A stretch of 64,000 bases of DNA, taken from Synanceia verrucosa. Taxonomy: Eukaryota; Chordata; Actinopteri; Perciformes; Synanceiidae. Shown here piece by piece: positions 47,801 through 59,811 of this stretch. The stretch's first letter is position 1; every line of letters starts with the position of its first letter. Where the stretch lies: NCBI GenBank assembly GCA_029721515.1, contig CM056556.1, forward strand, positions 16,581,598 through 16,645,597, in the 5' to 3' direction. The position numbers were made by a program, and so were the translations under genes. The notes beneath the pieces are model-generated. The model was not told the DNA's origin, searched no databases, and was given only the letters and a program-made list of their open reading frames with translations.

Positions 47801-50800
47801 GTTCACTTTCTCAGCGGTTTGAATGGTTGTTTGGATGTGTTACATTCCATACCATATGTGGAGGCCTCACTATGTTCAAGTGTGCTATGTCAAGCCTTTT
47901 ATTTGGTCAGGCTGTCTTTTGCAGTGTTCAATTTTTTGTGTGTGAACAAATGCATTGCCTGTTTATAAGGCACATTTAGTAGCAGCTCTGCAATTCACCT
48001 TGTATAAAGTTGATAGTGGGCATATACTAAGTCTCTTAATTGACATGCATATAAATACAAATGCAAATGCTGAACGAATAAAATAAAATAAACACATCGC
48101 AGTAGAAATGTTTTCTGTGCCTCTAAGCAGCACACGGTATAAATAAAGAACACAGGTTTTTATTTTAATGCACGTTCAGGTGATTGTTAAACTGCCTTCA
48201 GAGAGAAAGTGCTGCTGCTCTGGTGCTTATTATTTTTATTATTAGTATTAGTACAGTGACACAAACACCATATAAAGTGTCCATAGCTGTTAAAGATGAC
48301 TGACGGCTGATCATGTGTTGCTTCACAGGAAAGGGTGTCTCATGTCTTTAAAAACATTTCCTTCTTTTCCTCTCTACCAGCATGGTTTCTGTTGTTAGGG
48401 ACTAAGACACAAGGAAAAGATGCAAGCAAGGGAAAGGTGGATGCAGTTAAGAGACTTGGGATGCACCCAATGTTCAGCTTTTGTTCAAACTCAATCAGAA
48501 AGGTGTTTAACTCCATGGTTGTTTACATTGCTTAACTATATACCAGCAGTTCTTAGTTATGTCAATGTTAAAATTAAAAACAAACTGACAGAGACAAGGT
48601 AAGCAGCAGCTTTACAAAGACGTGTGATGGGGAAATATTTTTCACTATAATTCAGCAGAGAACTATGTTTCTTTGCAGAGCTGTTACATTGTACTGCATG
48701 GATCCAGCAAGCTGTACCCAATAAAGAGGCAGTTTAGCTTAATTGTATATATGTGCGTGCATGTGGGATCACATACAACCATGGATGTTTGTGTGCACTT
48801 CATTCAACTGGGCTTTAATCTCTGACAGTAATGAAATACAGATGTGGCAACTAACAAACGCTAACATCAGTTTTCCTGTTTTGCATATCAAACATTATTA
48901 AAAGCATCAACAGGATGGCTCAAAATCCCTTCTTCCTCTTTTTTCTGTCTACTTGGCGTGCAGTTCTCCTAAAGTTTTGCTCTGTCTACCAGGAAGTCCT
49001 ATGAATTTGAGGATCTGCTCCAGTCGTCTACAGAAAGCTGCAGGGTGGACTGGTACGCTCAGTCCAGACTGGGCCTAACACGCACTTTATCAGAAGAGAA
49101 TGTCTACGAGGACATAATAGGTAAACAATACATATCACACTTTTATTATTCCAGTGAACTCTTCCCAGGTGCATCTGTAAAAACTAAAGAAACATTGGTA
49201 AAATACTGTACTGAAAGCAGTTGTGCTGCTTTGTAATCTGTTCATACATTGTATGAACTTTTAGTTTTATTTCTCATATCAGCGTGTGTCATATAGTTCA
49301 GTTACAGAGGTGATGAGGAGGCCAAGCTGCCTTTGCTCTGCTACGGTTTTAATTTAGACCCACGTTGCTTCCCTTTTATTAAAAATTATATTTTGAAATT
49401 TGACCTACATTCCTACCTTATTGTCTGCAGGGTTTTGCCAACCCCACCTAGAGCCTGTTTAATTTGATAACGTATAATAGTGGCGTTGTGTGAGGTCATG
49501 CTGTGGCTGAGATTGGCCACTGTGACTGTGGGAGGCATATGAGTGGCTTTGAGCCGCTGCACATTACTGGCTTCGATGTGTCTTTGGTTTTTATCTCAGA
49601 CTCTGGTGTATAATGAGTGCTGCTTGCTTGCAACAGAAAATTAATCATATTTGAGTGACACCGCAGCTTATTTAACACACAGAGGAGGTTACTATGTTTT
49701 CATCAGCCAGCAATATGGAAAACAGTCCGCAGTTTTTCCCAGAGTGAGACGAAGCAGGGAACTGAACATTCCTCTTTATCCTTTGACTCCTACAGGTCAC
49801 ATCTGGTGGGTGGATTGATAGGGCAGAGGAAAGATATAGAGAGACAGATGCAAAAAGAGAGAGAATCACAGGTTTTGGAAAATGAAAACTCCTTATCATA
49901 GCATCGTATTGCAGTGAAATATGAGCTGAGTAAGCACACTGCTGTCTCTGGTAGCTCTCTGCACATCTGGACTAGGAATTGTCTGGCAAAACAAACATGA
50001 CTGATATGGAAAAAATACTTAATCTACTCTATGGAAAGATTGTAGATGATGTGATGTGCAAAGATTTCTTTTAAAATGTTCTTTTGCTTCTGAAGATCCT
50101 CCATCCAAGGAGAACCCTTATGAAGATATCGAGCTGGAGAGAGGTTTTATAGGAAGCAAATGTGTTTCACCTGCCTCCTCATCTCCTGTCCCTGACACAC
50201 CAACAAAGGTAGCTTATTGCCAATACATCATTGGAAAACAAATTAGATTTAATGGTAGCAGTTCGATACCAAAATAACCTTCGATGGATGTTTTTCTCCA
50301 CCTGCCCTCCACAGCTCTCCTCCAAGCCAGGCTTCTTCAGACAAAATTCAGAACGGCGAAGTTTCAAACTCTTGGAGCTCCGCAAGACCAGCAGGGACAC
50401 TGGTATCTCCTCTCCCTCCCGAATCAGTCCCCCCTCCACACCCAGCAGCCCCGACGACACCCCCTGCCTTTCCGGAGACCCGTACAATCGCAGACGGAGG
50501 AAAATTCCCAAGGTATGGGAGTCTGTGTGTGATTTGTTTTGGTCCAGTGCACTGTCCAGGCACTGTGCCCAGTGGAGGGCCTCCCAGAAGGTGTCTTGAA
50601 ATGATCTTGTGAGGAGCCTGGCAGATTTTGATTATTATTTTAAGTCATGAAAGGTGGGCATTTTCTTTCTTTTACCTCCTGCAGATGGTGCTGAAAATCA
50701 ATGGCATCTTCGAGGCGCGGAGAGGGAAGAAACGAATGAAAAGGGTATCTCAGTCTACAGAGTCCAGCTCAGGAAGAGGTGAGGCAGGCCACAAAAAGGA

Positions 50801-53800
50801 TTTGTTTTTAAAATTCAGCTGTGATTTTTTTTTTACGTACTTTGATTGTGTCACCTACTCATCAAGGAGGGTGTGTTTTTATTTTTATCTGTTATTTAGC
50901 ATTTAGCATAACATTTGTCAACTGATTCCAATAAAACTTGGTGCAAGTAAATAGTGAAAAAAACTGGTTTGTATCCAAGAATCCTTTTAAAAGCTTGTAT
51001 GCATGTATACATTTTCACTCTGTCATGTGCCCTTTTTGTACTTGAATTATTTTGTGATTGTCTGGTACTGGTATTATGGTATTTTGATACAGAGGGGAAG
51101 ATTTTTTTTCAGTTGCCCATACATAGTTAAAAAAAAAAAAAAAAACGCAGACAATTTGACGGAAACAGTTTTGAAACTTTCACAGAATTTTAGTACTTGT
51201 ACAGACACTCATTTCATCAGGTTCCCTTTTCTCCAACTCTCAGTTTCATCATAAAGACTTCGAAGAAGAACGATCACATGTATTCACTTAGTTTTTTTGG
51301 TCAAAGTTACATTCTGAGGTCAGCTGAGAATGACAGCTTTCCATGTGCTTTGAGTTCCCTGTGATTGTTATTTGCAGTCTGTTCACACTGTTTTTCTTTT
51401 TCACTCTGTCTTGTCTTTAATTTAGTGACAGATGAGAATAGCGAGTCGGAAAGCGACACAGAGGAGAAACTGAAAGGTGAGAACGGAAAATAAATACTCA
51501 CAAACACTGCAGATACATAGGGAATGTTGAGCAGTAGAACTATAACATTGTTTTGTATGTATGTCATTGTATTGTTACAATAAAAAACAAAACTGTTCTG
51601 CACGTCTATTTCAAAATGCAGATTGCCTTACATGTTGGCCTGACAACTACCCACCATGCAAAAAATAGGATAAGATAATCCTTTGTTTGTTTCACAAAAA
51701 TTGACAGTGTTACAGCAGAAAAGTGAAGGCTGATTTAAAAAGTAAGAACCAGTGACATAACTAAACAAGTGTATCAGTAAAAAAGACAAACATATCAATA
51801 TAAGTAAGTAACAAAGGAAAAATAACTAAACAATGTACCTTAAAATGGTTTATGGATGTATTTTCCTGAAATGTATTTCTCTGTCCTTCAGCTCACAGCC
51901 AGCGGCTGGTGTCTGTCCAGTCCATGCTGAGGCAGACGGGACGCTACCGGACCTTGGAGAGGGATTTGATGGAGTTGCAGGAGAGGAAACTCTTTGAGTA
52001 TTTCATAGTTGTTGCTCTCAATAAGACGAAAGCCGGAGTCCCGTACCTGCCAGAAGTCACACAGCAGTTTCCTCTCAAGGTAAACAAGGGTAGAAATGTT
52101 ACTGAAGCATGTTATTATAAAAAGAGACACTGAATAAAAGAAAAACACTGCTGCAAACAATACACCATTGTAAATATTGTTATCTAAATAGATGTCTACT
52201 TTCCTACCAGACCAATTGTAATAATTCAGCCTATATATACTAAGAGGCATTAAAAACGCAACAAAGTCAATGTAAAATAAAATTGGATACAACTACTTTG
52301 TATACAAAAGAATGTTTTGTTTACTACCACTCGTGGCTATTGAAACTATGGAGCCACATTTTTCAGCTCAAACAATAAATTAACGTGGCAGACGGTACCA
52401 ATCCCTGTGTTTGCATGTGTGATTCGTTAGGACATTGTTTGAAAGCTTTCAATGAGTTCTTTTGGTGATTTGAACTCAACTGGTCAAGGCTTTAAAAACC
52501 CGGAAGAAAAATGCAAGCTGTCACAGACGGTCACCATGCCACGCTTAGCAGCAAACATGAGGGAGCAGGCCATTGGTATGCTGAGATCCAGAATGACCGA
52601 AGCGAGGGTAGCCAGGCATTTTGGCGTCCACAGATGTCACGCCTGCAGGCACGTTATGCACAGACATAATGTGCAGGTTATGGACTGGCCGCCTTATTCC
52701 CCAGATATGAATCCGATTGAACACCTTTGGGACAATCTGGACAGCAGTGTACGGCGCCGTATTCCACTGCCGGTGACGGTTGCTGATCTCAGTACTGCAC
52801 TCTTGGAAGAGTGGGAAGTGATTCCAGTGGCCGAAATCAACGCGCTCATCATGTCTATGCTACAACGATCACACAAGATACTGACATTTGTAATCCATGT
52901 CGATTAATTTTTCTATTGTTGCTTTTGTTCATTCATGTTCAGTACCATATCAAGCGAAGTTGCCCAATAAATTATGAAAATTCACATTAATATCGAAAAA
53001 ATACAATGTTGCGTTTTTAATGCCTCTTAGTGTATTTTATGAGTGTCTGATGCTTTTTGAGCACTGATGCTGCTATACTGCTGACTAAAAAAAATAAATC
53101 TCCATTTTCCATTATCATTATCTTATTGATTTATGTTTGGTTATAGTCATTACATACTTAAACAGCGACAGTGAAGGTTTACACATCTAAAGATCTATTC
53201 AGATTGTGACAATAAAAAAAATGGCCCTTTAAGTGGTTCATTAATTCATTCTTCCAGTGTGTCTTTTCTGTTTCTAACTGACTTCTGTTCAATTTAAGTC
53301 TCATCAGTCTAATCTATTTAAAATCATGGTCTGAGAATATAATGGCCATTCTTCAAGCATTATTAGATATATTGATTTTCTCTTTTTGTTGTCTAGCTTG
53401 AGAGGAGCTTTAAGTTCATGCGGGAGGCTGAGGACCAGCTGAAGGTCATTCCTCAGTTCTGCTTCCCTGATGCCAAAGACTGGGCGCCCGTAGACAACTT
53501 CCCCAGGTCAGTCTGAGTCTGACTGTGGCTACGCCCTTTAACACATTAAAAAAAAAATGAAAGAGAGACACAGGAATTTCCTGGCAGAGTTTTAATAGCT
53601 CAGCTGTTTTCCTTGCTAATAACTACTTGTGAGAGAAAAGCTGAAACACCAAAATAGAAACGACCCCATGTCTCTTAAAGACGTGTAAAATTGGCTTTAT
53701 TACCCAATACCTCCTAGCTTAACCCCTCAAAGTCTGCATTGTTCTGAGAAGTGATGATGTCCCTACAATGATGGTTAATAATTACCTAGAGGCAAATATT

Positions 53801-56800
53801 TAAAGGGTGGGGGCAAAAACACACATCTGCATTGACACTCACCTGTAAAGAAGGTTGTCTCTGTCCAATGAGTACCTGTCAGGTAGAACTTAGGAGGATT
53901 TGTGTGAATATTTACAACGAATATTTAAAGCCTGTCCTTAGGCTCGTCCTTCTCAAGTACAAAGTAATACCTTTGTTTGCCATAACACAAGTCCAAACCA
54001 TAATGGAGTTTTCTGCTTCCATAACTGTTTATTTCAGGTTTTTGCAGCCATTTCTGGCATGTCTAAATGATGTTGTTTTTTTTTTTTTCTCTAGTGAGAC
54101 GTTCTCATTTGTCCTAACTGGTGAGGATGGAAGCAGGCGGTTTGGCTACTGTCGGCGATTACTGGTACGCTCTTAAAACTAGCTCACAAGCTTCTCCTAA
54201 TTTCATTTTAATGCAAAAATGCTGATTTTTATCCCTTTTGCCTTATTAGGGTAACTTGTTAATAAATATTTTCTACACTTCTTGGATGTGGTTGCTAAAA
54301 TGATTCAAGCTCTTCAAAGTCCCTGTGAAACAAAGGCTGTGGTTGTAATTGGGTGAGCAGTCTCATGACACTGCAGTGTTTTGAAGCTGTCTTTTTTTTC
54401 TTTGCCGCCTGTTCACAGCCCAGTGGTAAAGGCCGAAGGCTCCCTGAGGTCTACTGCATTGTCAGCCGCCTGGGCTGCTTCGACCTCTTCTCCAAGGTAG
54501 ATACAGTGAACTGCGCATTAACACAAACACACAAAGCTCCTACAGAATTGCATGTGTTACACGCGACTCCACTCCTACTAAAAAAGTACAGAGCAGTACC
54601 TCCCTGGGTGTCCATAGAGCCCCACCTACATCTCTCAGCTTTAATTTCCCACAGAGCTTTGCAGGCCTGGCACTAGTACAGACACACACATGTGAACTAC
54701 AGCTAATGTGGTTACTGCAGTGGAAAAGGTTTCCCCTATTGGATCTTAGATTTACATCAATGTCTGCCTGTAAGTACAGTAAATCAGTGCAGTGTACATG
54801 TGCAAAATGTGTCATAGACTGATAGCTGCCTCTGCAATGGAGGTATGATGTTCTGAATGTTTCACCTGTATCAGATCGGCTACATAAAAATTTAATGCCT
54901 GTCTCAGTTCAGATTCTTAGATATACTGAGTGACCTCACCCTCAGTAGGCATTTATGATAACAGCTGAATTCAGTGTCATTTGAAGTGTCAGTTTACAGA
55001 AAGAAGAGATTATAATCTCAATGGGACTTTAACCAGAAGAGGAAGGAAAGGTAGAAGAAAGGACATTTAATAAATAGACGTTTCACTTCACAGGGGTGGA
55101 CAACATCAATGCAATCTAATATCACAGTATATATAACTTTATAATATGGGGCATTTTATCTAGAATATATATAGAATATGTCAGTGGATGAAATAACAAA
55201 ATAGAAATACATAGACATACCTATTAGGGGTTGCAATGAATTTCCATAATTTTTTCCCATATATACCAAGCAGTTACAAATATTTGTCTTTGCCAGTATT
55301 CAAATTACAGAGCTCTGTGTTTTGCAGATCCTGGATGAAGTAGAAAAGAGGAGGGCTATATCTCCTGCTCTGGTGCAGCCTTTCATGAGAGGTATAATGG
55401 AAGCTCCCTTCCCTGCTCCAGGAAGGACCATTACTGTCAAAAACTTCCTACCTGGCTCTGGGACAGAGGTGAGATGATGGTGGTATCACTGTGGAAGCAT
55501 TTTTAAACGTGTTCTTAATTCTCAGTAAATACTCCTATCAGTCTTAAATCTTTAACTGGTAATCCTGTTCAGAAACACCTTTTGTTATACTGGGTGAAAT
55601 GGTCCTTCCATCCTGAGAGCAGTCAATACATTATGTGTTCAGAAAAATGAAGGAAAAGAATTCACACCGCTATGGCAGCTGCAGGACTGTAAAAACTCTG
55701 ACCAATCCTTGTCTTTCAAGCACCACTTTCAAATCTTGCTAGTTCAGACTATGGCTTTAATGTGTCTAGTATGTACCTGAACTTTGCTTTCTAATAGTCT
55801 TTGTCTCTCTGTCTACAGGTGATAGAGCTGTGTAGGCCGTCAGATTCTCGTCTGGAACATGTGGACTTTGAATGTCTCTTTTCCTCCTTGAGTCTACGTC
55901 TTCTACTCCGAGTGTTTGCCTCTCTACTTCTTGAGCGGAGGGTGATCTTCACTGCTGATAAACTCAGGTTGGCTCCGGCAAAATATATGTCGTTACAAAG
56001 CATGGTGGTTAGTCATCAACAGGCAGATGGGGTCTTGGAGGTATCTTAATTAATTAATTAATCCATTTAATGAATGCCATAATCAGATTATCAAAGTGTT
56101 TTGATGCTGAATAGACCACGAGTTAAGAGTTTGAAGGATGTCACACAGAGACCTCAAGTCGATAGACAGTGTGAAGAAAGGAAGATCCTGACCAAGTGTG
56201 AGAGGAAGGAATGCTGTTGTGTTATACAGTCGTCTGGGGAACAATCAGTCCTCTGGAAAACTGTCATGGATGCCAGATAGAAGGGGTAAAAGAGCATGAC
56301 TCCAGAGCAACACATGTGCACAGTCATGTCATCACACCCACAGTCCACTTAAAACCTTTAACTGTTGTGGCACACCTGGATCAACATGAGGGCTTAGCAG
56401 AAGCGTTCAGATTTAACTTTGAACACATTTCTCCCCTCATTGTTCATATACTGCTGTTTAACAGGCAGAAGCATTTCTCCGCAGAGCTCATAAGCAGATC
56501 ACAAGCCGTTCTCTACTGAAGAGTGGAAACTTGGCCTCATCAATCAATCTTTTAATGAATTAACTGGGAGCAGACACACACCTGTGAAAGATTAAGTTAA
56601 CAGCGTGAGGCGAGTGTGTGTTTGCACCTGCGGTATAGTTTTTATAAGTTTTACATCACTCTCCCTTAAGAGATGCTTTTAACTTCCTCTCAGCGTAACC
56701 GCAGATTTGTTGGAGCAACAGGAATTAACTTTTAAATGTTCCAAATTAAGAAATGGGTGGCAGGAGAGGTTGATTTTCTTAAGGAGTTGGTTAGCGCCAT

Positions 56801-58041
56801 CTTGTGGTAGAGAAAAGACTTGTGCTTTAAACTGCAAGACCTGGCATTTTGGGGGGGTATGCTTTGCTTTTTTGGAAGATTTGTATATATATATTTTATT
56901 GCAGGAGTGCAAGAATAAACATACATTTATAATCATTGTACATGCATGATGATGTTATATGATGTTGTCTTCTATTTAAGTGCAGTATTATCTGAAATAT
57001 TGTTTTTTTCTACGATAGGTTACTAACCCATCCAAAGATCTATCCATCTGTCTTCTCATTTTTTTTTCTCTCTCTCTCTGCAGCACATTGTCTCAGTGTT
57101 GTCATGCAGTAGTGGCTCTCCTCTACCCCTTCACCTGGCAGCACACGTACATCCCAGTGCTCCCACCCTCCATGTTGGATATCGTCTGCACCCCTACGCC
57201 CTTTATAGTGGGCCTCCTCTCCAGCTCTCTCCCTCGGCTCAAAGAGCTGCCCATAGAAGAGGTAAAAAGGAGTTTTTTGGGGGGTTTGTTTGTGAAGTGC
57301 AGACTGTTTTGCCCTTGACTCTCGGTCGCTCCACTGAACAATAGCTCCAGGACATGACATCATTCTCCCTCGCTCTTCCCTCAGGTCCTGGTGGTCGACC
57401 TCGGCAACAGTCGCTTCCTACGACAGGTAGAAACCACAGAAGCATAAAGGAAACAGTGAAATCTGTCTGTTGCCTCACGGAGCTCTTTTGCAGATGTTAT
57501 GTGAATACATTATGTTAATACACTACATGCTCACTGTATTCACATCTGTGTTTTTGTCTTCACAGCTGGATGACGAGGACTCCATTCTTCCCCACAAGCT
57601 GCAAGCAGCTCTTGAGCATGTGCTGGACAAGAGGAGGGAGTTGGCCTGTGAGAAAGGAGATCTATCCAATGGTGACTCAGCACACTTATTACAGTATTTG
57701 CTCTGTTGAGAAGCACTCTTCAAATGCTCTTAGTGATGTTAACTTCTTAAATATAATTTCAGCTTTCCACTATCTCAGCTGATTTAAATGCTGATTTGAG
57801 ACATTTGAGACAGCTATGAATTTTCATAGCATCTTGTTTGGTGGTATTATTCAAACATTCCTTCATGAGAAGTATAGGGTATTTAAGGCCATTTTTTTTT
57901 ATTTTATTTTATTTTATTTTTTTAGAAAAATCCAGGACTTTTGTATATGAACTGGATAGCTACAGTCAAGTATTCCAAGTTTTTAGGGGCTCTGTGCATA
58001 TATAAAAGAAGAATTAACAAATGATGAAAGGGTTGCAGTGG

Positions 58042-58107
<66 letters not shown>

Positions 58108-59811
58108 TGTATACATATATGTGTATACATATGTGTGTGGGGTCAGGTTGCCACATGAGGCTGCTTGTGTGCATACACACAAGATTTGATATGTTGTAAC
58201 TAAAAATAAATAAAAATGTGTATGAAATGCATCTGTAAGTAACATGAGGCGGTGATATATGACATATATGTGAAAGAATGTAATTTGTTTGTAGGTTTTT
58301 GGCTTGTGGGCATGGGTTTTGGTCTCAAATAATCATTTGCAGGCACTATGAGCCATTCTATTTTATAGGACAGTAAACACGCTGTGATTTAATCTTTTCT
58401 GCTTTATGTATTTTTCCTCCCGTACCTCCACCCAGACTCCTGCTCCCTCAGCACGGTGGTGTCAGAGGCCTTTGTACGTTTCTTCGTGGAGATGGTGGGC
58501 CATTACTCCCTCTTCATGGGTGGAGCAGAGCGAGAGGATGAGTCTGTCTCCTCCCCCACCGTGCACAGCCCTTCTGCTTCCCCCACCTCGTCCTTTCATC
58601 GCGAATCCTTTCGCAAAGCGGTCACATCTAAGAGCTTGAGAAGGTTCCTCGAGGTGTTCATGGAGACACAGATGTTCACCGGCTTCATCCAGGAGAGGGA
58701 GCTGCGCAGGCAGGGCCTCAGAGGTACTGAGATTCCACTACCTGCAGTAGTAGATGAAATATACAGTATATACACACTCATACCTACTGCAGATGGTACA
58801 GTAGGTTTTGTGCCTTTAAAGCTGTGTATTCTTTTCAGAGGACAGTTTCTTGTAAGTAAGGATTATGTAGTTATCATGTAAATTATGTAGTATTGTTCTG
58901 GAGCTGATTTGTCCAGGGTGTACACTGCCTTTTGTCCTAAGACTGCTGGGATAGGCTCCAGCGCCCCTGCGACCCTATGTGAGGTTAAGCGGTAGAAAAT
59001 GGATGGATGGATGGATGTTCTGGATGTTCTACATCAGCAGATGAATTTTCCTTCGTTTTTACAAAAAACTCATCGAAAAACAAACACACAAAACTCCATA
59101 GGATACTTTTAATGTGGTGATGAGGGCTGTGTGATATGATCAAAAGGTCCAGAACAAATGCATAAATGGACCTCGAGTGGAGAGTGTTTTGTTTCTGTGG
59201 TGAAGAATGAAATGTATAGCTCAATGAAGTAGTTAGAGTTTTTTGTTATGTACTCTGGTCTTGCATTAATATGAGCTCTCAATATTAATGCGAGTTAACA
59301 CTGAAGGTTATACATGCTGCTCCGTGTAAGTTTGACAACTCATATGTCAATATGTTGTGATTTAAAATTCAATATAACAATGATTTTTTTTAAAACTTTT
59401 TTTTGTAATGCATTACTGGTAAGGGAACTACTTCTTCTTTTTGACTTGTAACATTTGTCTTTTTTGTATTTCCAGGTTTATTTGAGGTGAGAGCACAAGA
59501 GTATCTTGATTCGCTGCCGGGAAGCGAGCAGCGAGGAGTCAACAAGTTCCTTAAGGGTCTAGGTGAGATTTACCGCCTCACTCATACAATCGATCTGTCA
59601 GCTGATCGACTATAAAAAGTGCTAGTTCAGTTAAAAGATTTGAATATTCATAGCAATCCCCTGATCTTTGAGAAAGCAAATACTTATGCAACTTCAACCA
59701 GTCAGTGCTTAAATGAATACTTTATTTCATTTTCTGTTTCTTTTTAATTTGATTCACATCTGTTGCTGTTTTTCTTCAGGAAACAAGATGAAATTCCTTT
59801 CCAAGAAATGA
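41875..59811 (+). CDS. dennd2a: DENN-domain Rab GEF, DENND2A type, complete coding region
   Basis: Guanine-nucleotide exchange factor for Rab GTPases (DENND2 family, Rab9-linked). Coding exons: 41875-41960, 46165-47196, 48993-49120, 50096-50208, 50315-50512, 50685-50778, 51426-51476, 51892-52079, 53397-53506, 54095-54164, 54419-54496, 55328-55468, 55819-55967, 57084-57261, 57385-57426, 57566-57671, 58436-58723, 59476-59562, 59780-59811. All are GT-AG with consistent phase, giving 1056 aa. The N-terminal half is disordered, with IRDKISQWEGKKEP, a proline-rich stretch, and paired VYEDII and NPYEDIEL motifs. uDENN starts at about residue 600 (KLFEYFIVVAL) and includes TFSFVLTGEDGSRRFGYCRR. cDENN covers about 700-870 (HVDFECLFSSLS, FASLLLERRVIF, ALLYPFTWQHTYIPVLP). 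dDENN covers about 880-1046 (FVEMVGHYSLF, SLRRFLEVFMETQMF), ending GNKMKFLSKK. Naming as 2A rather than 2C or 2B rests partly on adjacency to adck2. The ATG at 41875 is the first in its exon; extra upstream coding exons cannot be excluded. Confidence 0.93.
43829..43870. repeat. Interrupted (TG)n microsatellite
   Basis: TG units interrupted by an a and a tt. Confidence 0.9.
44163..45076. mobile_element. PIF/Harbinger-like non-autonomous element (dennd2a intron)
   Basis: The left end (ggaggtattccaggtaggag, then aacaaacgctgagt) and right end (acttaacctgctttctggaa, then cagccccc) are imperfect inverted repeats of about 40 bp. Both ends are studded with 'ctctgagtt'-type words, as in fish Harbinger elements known to me. 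No intact transposase; a Myb-like remnant near 44385-44560 is possible. Confidence 0.65.
45467..45585 (+). repeat. MITE-like repeat, copy 2 (partial)
   Basis: Shares ttaaag.tatagttg.taatcttg and caagatttgaaagtggcacc with the copy at 19031-19307, then diverges. Confidence 0.65.
47197..48992 (+). other. dennd2a intron
   Basis: 1.8-kb AT-rich intron starting gtaaga, with an A-rich run at 47214-47240. No other feature was recognised. Confidence 0.75.
49121..50095 (+). other. dennd2a intron
   Basis: About 1-kb intron without recognised features. The acceptor is ctgaag (AAG rather than CAG). Confidence 0.75.
52240..53030 (+). mobile_element. Internally deleted Tc1/mariner element (dennd2a intron)
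   Basis: A 23-bp perfect inverted repeat lies at 52240-52262 (ctaagaggcattaaaaacgc...) and 53008-53030, flanked by TA-rich sequence. The body is only 791 bp and keeps the two ends of a transposase. It lies in the intron between exons 51892-52079 and 53397-53506. Confidence 0.9.
52452..52907 (+). CDS. Deletion-derivative transposase ORF (HTH joined to C-terminal DDE part)
   Basis: 151-codon open frame. From Met at 52536 (MPRLAANMREQAIGMLRSRM) it has a helix-turn-helix of Tc1/mariner type (TEARVARHFGVHR). This passes without a stop into the C-terminal catalytic part DWPPYSPDMNPIEHLWDNL and TALLEEWEVIPVAEIN. The central segment with the first two catalytic Asp residues is gone, so it cannot be an active transposase; a DNA-binding, inhibitor-like peptide is conceivable. 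Whether it is expressed is unknown. The true start is more likely 52536 than 52452. Confidence 0.6.
   Translation: MSSFGDLNSTGQGFKNPEEKCKLSQTVTMPRLAANMREQAIGMLRSRMTEARVARHFGVHRCHACRHVMHRHNVQVMDWPPYSPDMNPIEHLWDNLDSSVRRRIPLPVTVADLSTALLEEWEVIPVAEINALIMSMLQRSHKILTFVIHVD
54497..55327 (+). other. dennd2a intron
   Basis: 0.8-kb AT-rich intron; nothing recognised. Confidence 0.75.
55668..55761 (-). repeat. MITE-like repeat, copy 3 (internally deleted, inverted)
   Basis: The reverse complement begins ttaaagccatagt, has gcaagatttgaaagtgg, and jumps directly to ggattggtcagagtttttac. It keeps both ends but lacks the centre of copy 1. Confidence 0.7.
55968..57083 (+). other. dennd2a intron
   Basis: 1.1-kb intron ending in a CT run (57060-57080) and ctgcag. 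No other feature was recognised. Confidence 0.75.
57892..57923. repeat. (TTTTA)n repeat
   Basis: A T run followed by tandem attttattttatttt, in the intron between dennd2a exons 57566-57671 and 58436-58723. Confidence 0.85.
58044..58107. repeat. (AT)n-(AC)n compound microsatellite
   Basis: About 26 AT units followed by about 6 AC units in the same dennd2a intron. The AT part is self-complementary and may extrude a cruciform. Confidence 0.95.
58911..59016 (-). repeat. Dispersed fish repeat, fragment B (inverted relative to A)
   Basis: Contains tgctgggataggctccagcg, taagcggtagaaaatggatg and a terminal (GATG)n, the other end of the repeat family seen at 8855-9093. The shared part is the 'ggagcctatcccagc' and 'ggcag.gtacaccctgga' stretch. 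Confidence 0.75.

Larger units (their letters stand above)
52081..53396 (+). other. dennd2a intron carrying the deleted Tc1/mariner element
   Basis: Outside the element this intron is AT-rich with no recognised feature. Confidence 0.7.

Noticed and set aside
57983..58245. Open frames of repeated Tyr-Ile residues on the minus strand
   Set aside because: Direct translation of the AT/AC microsatellite.
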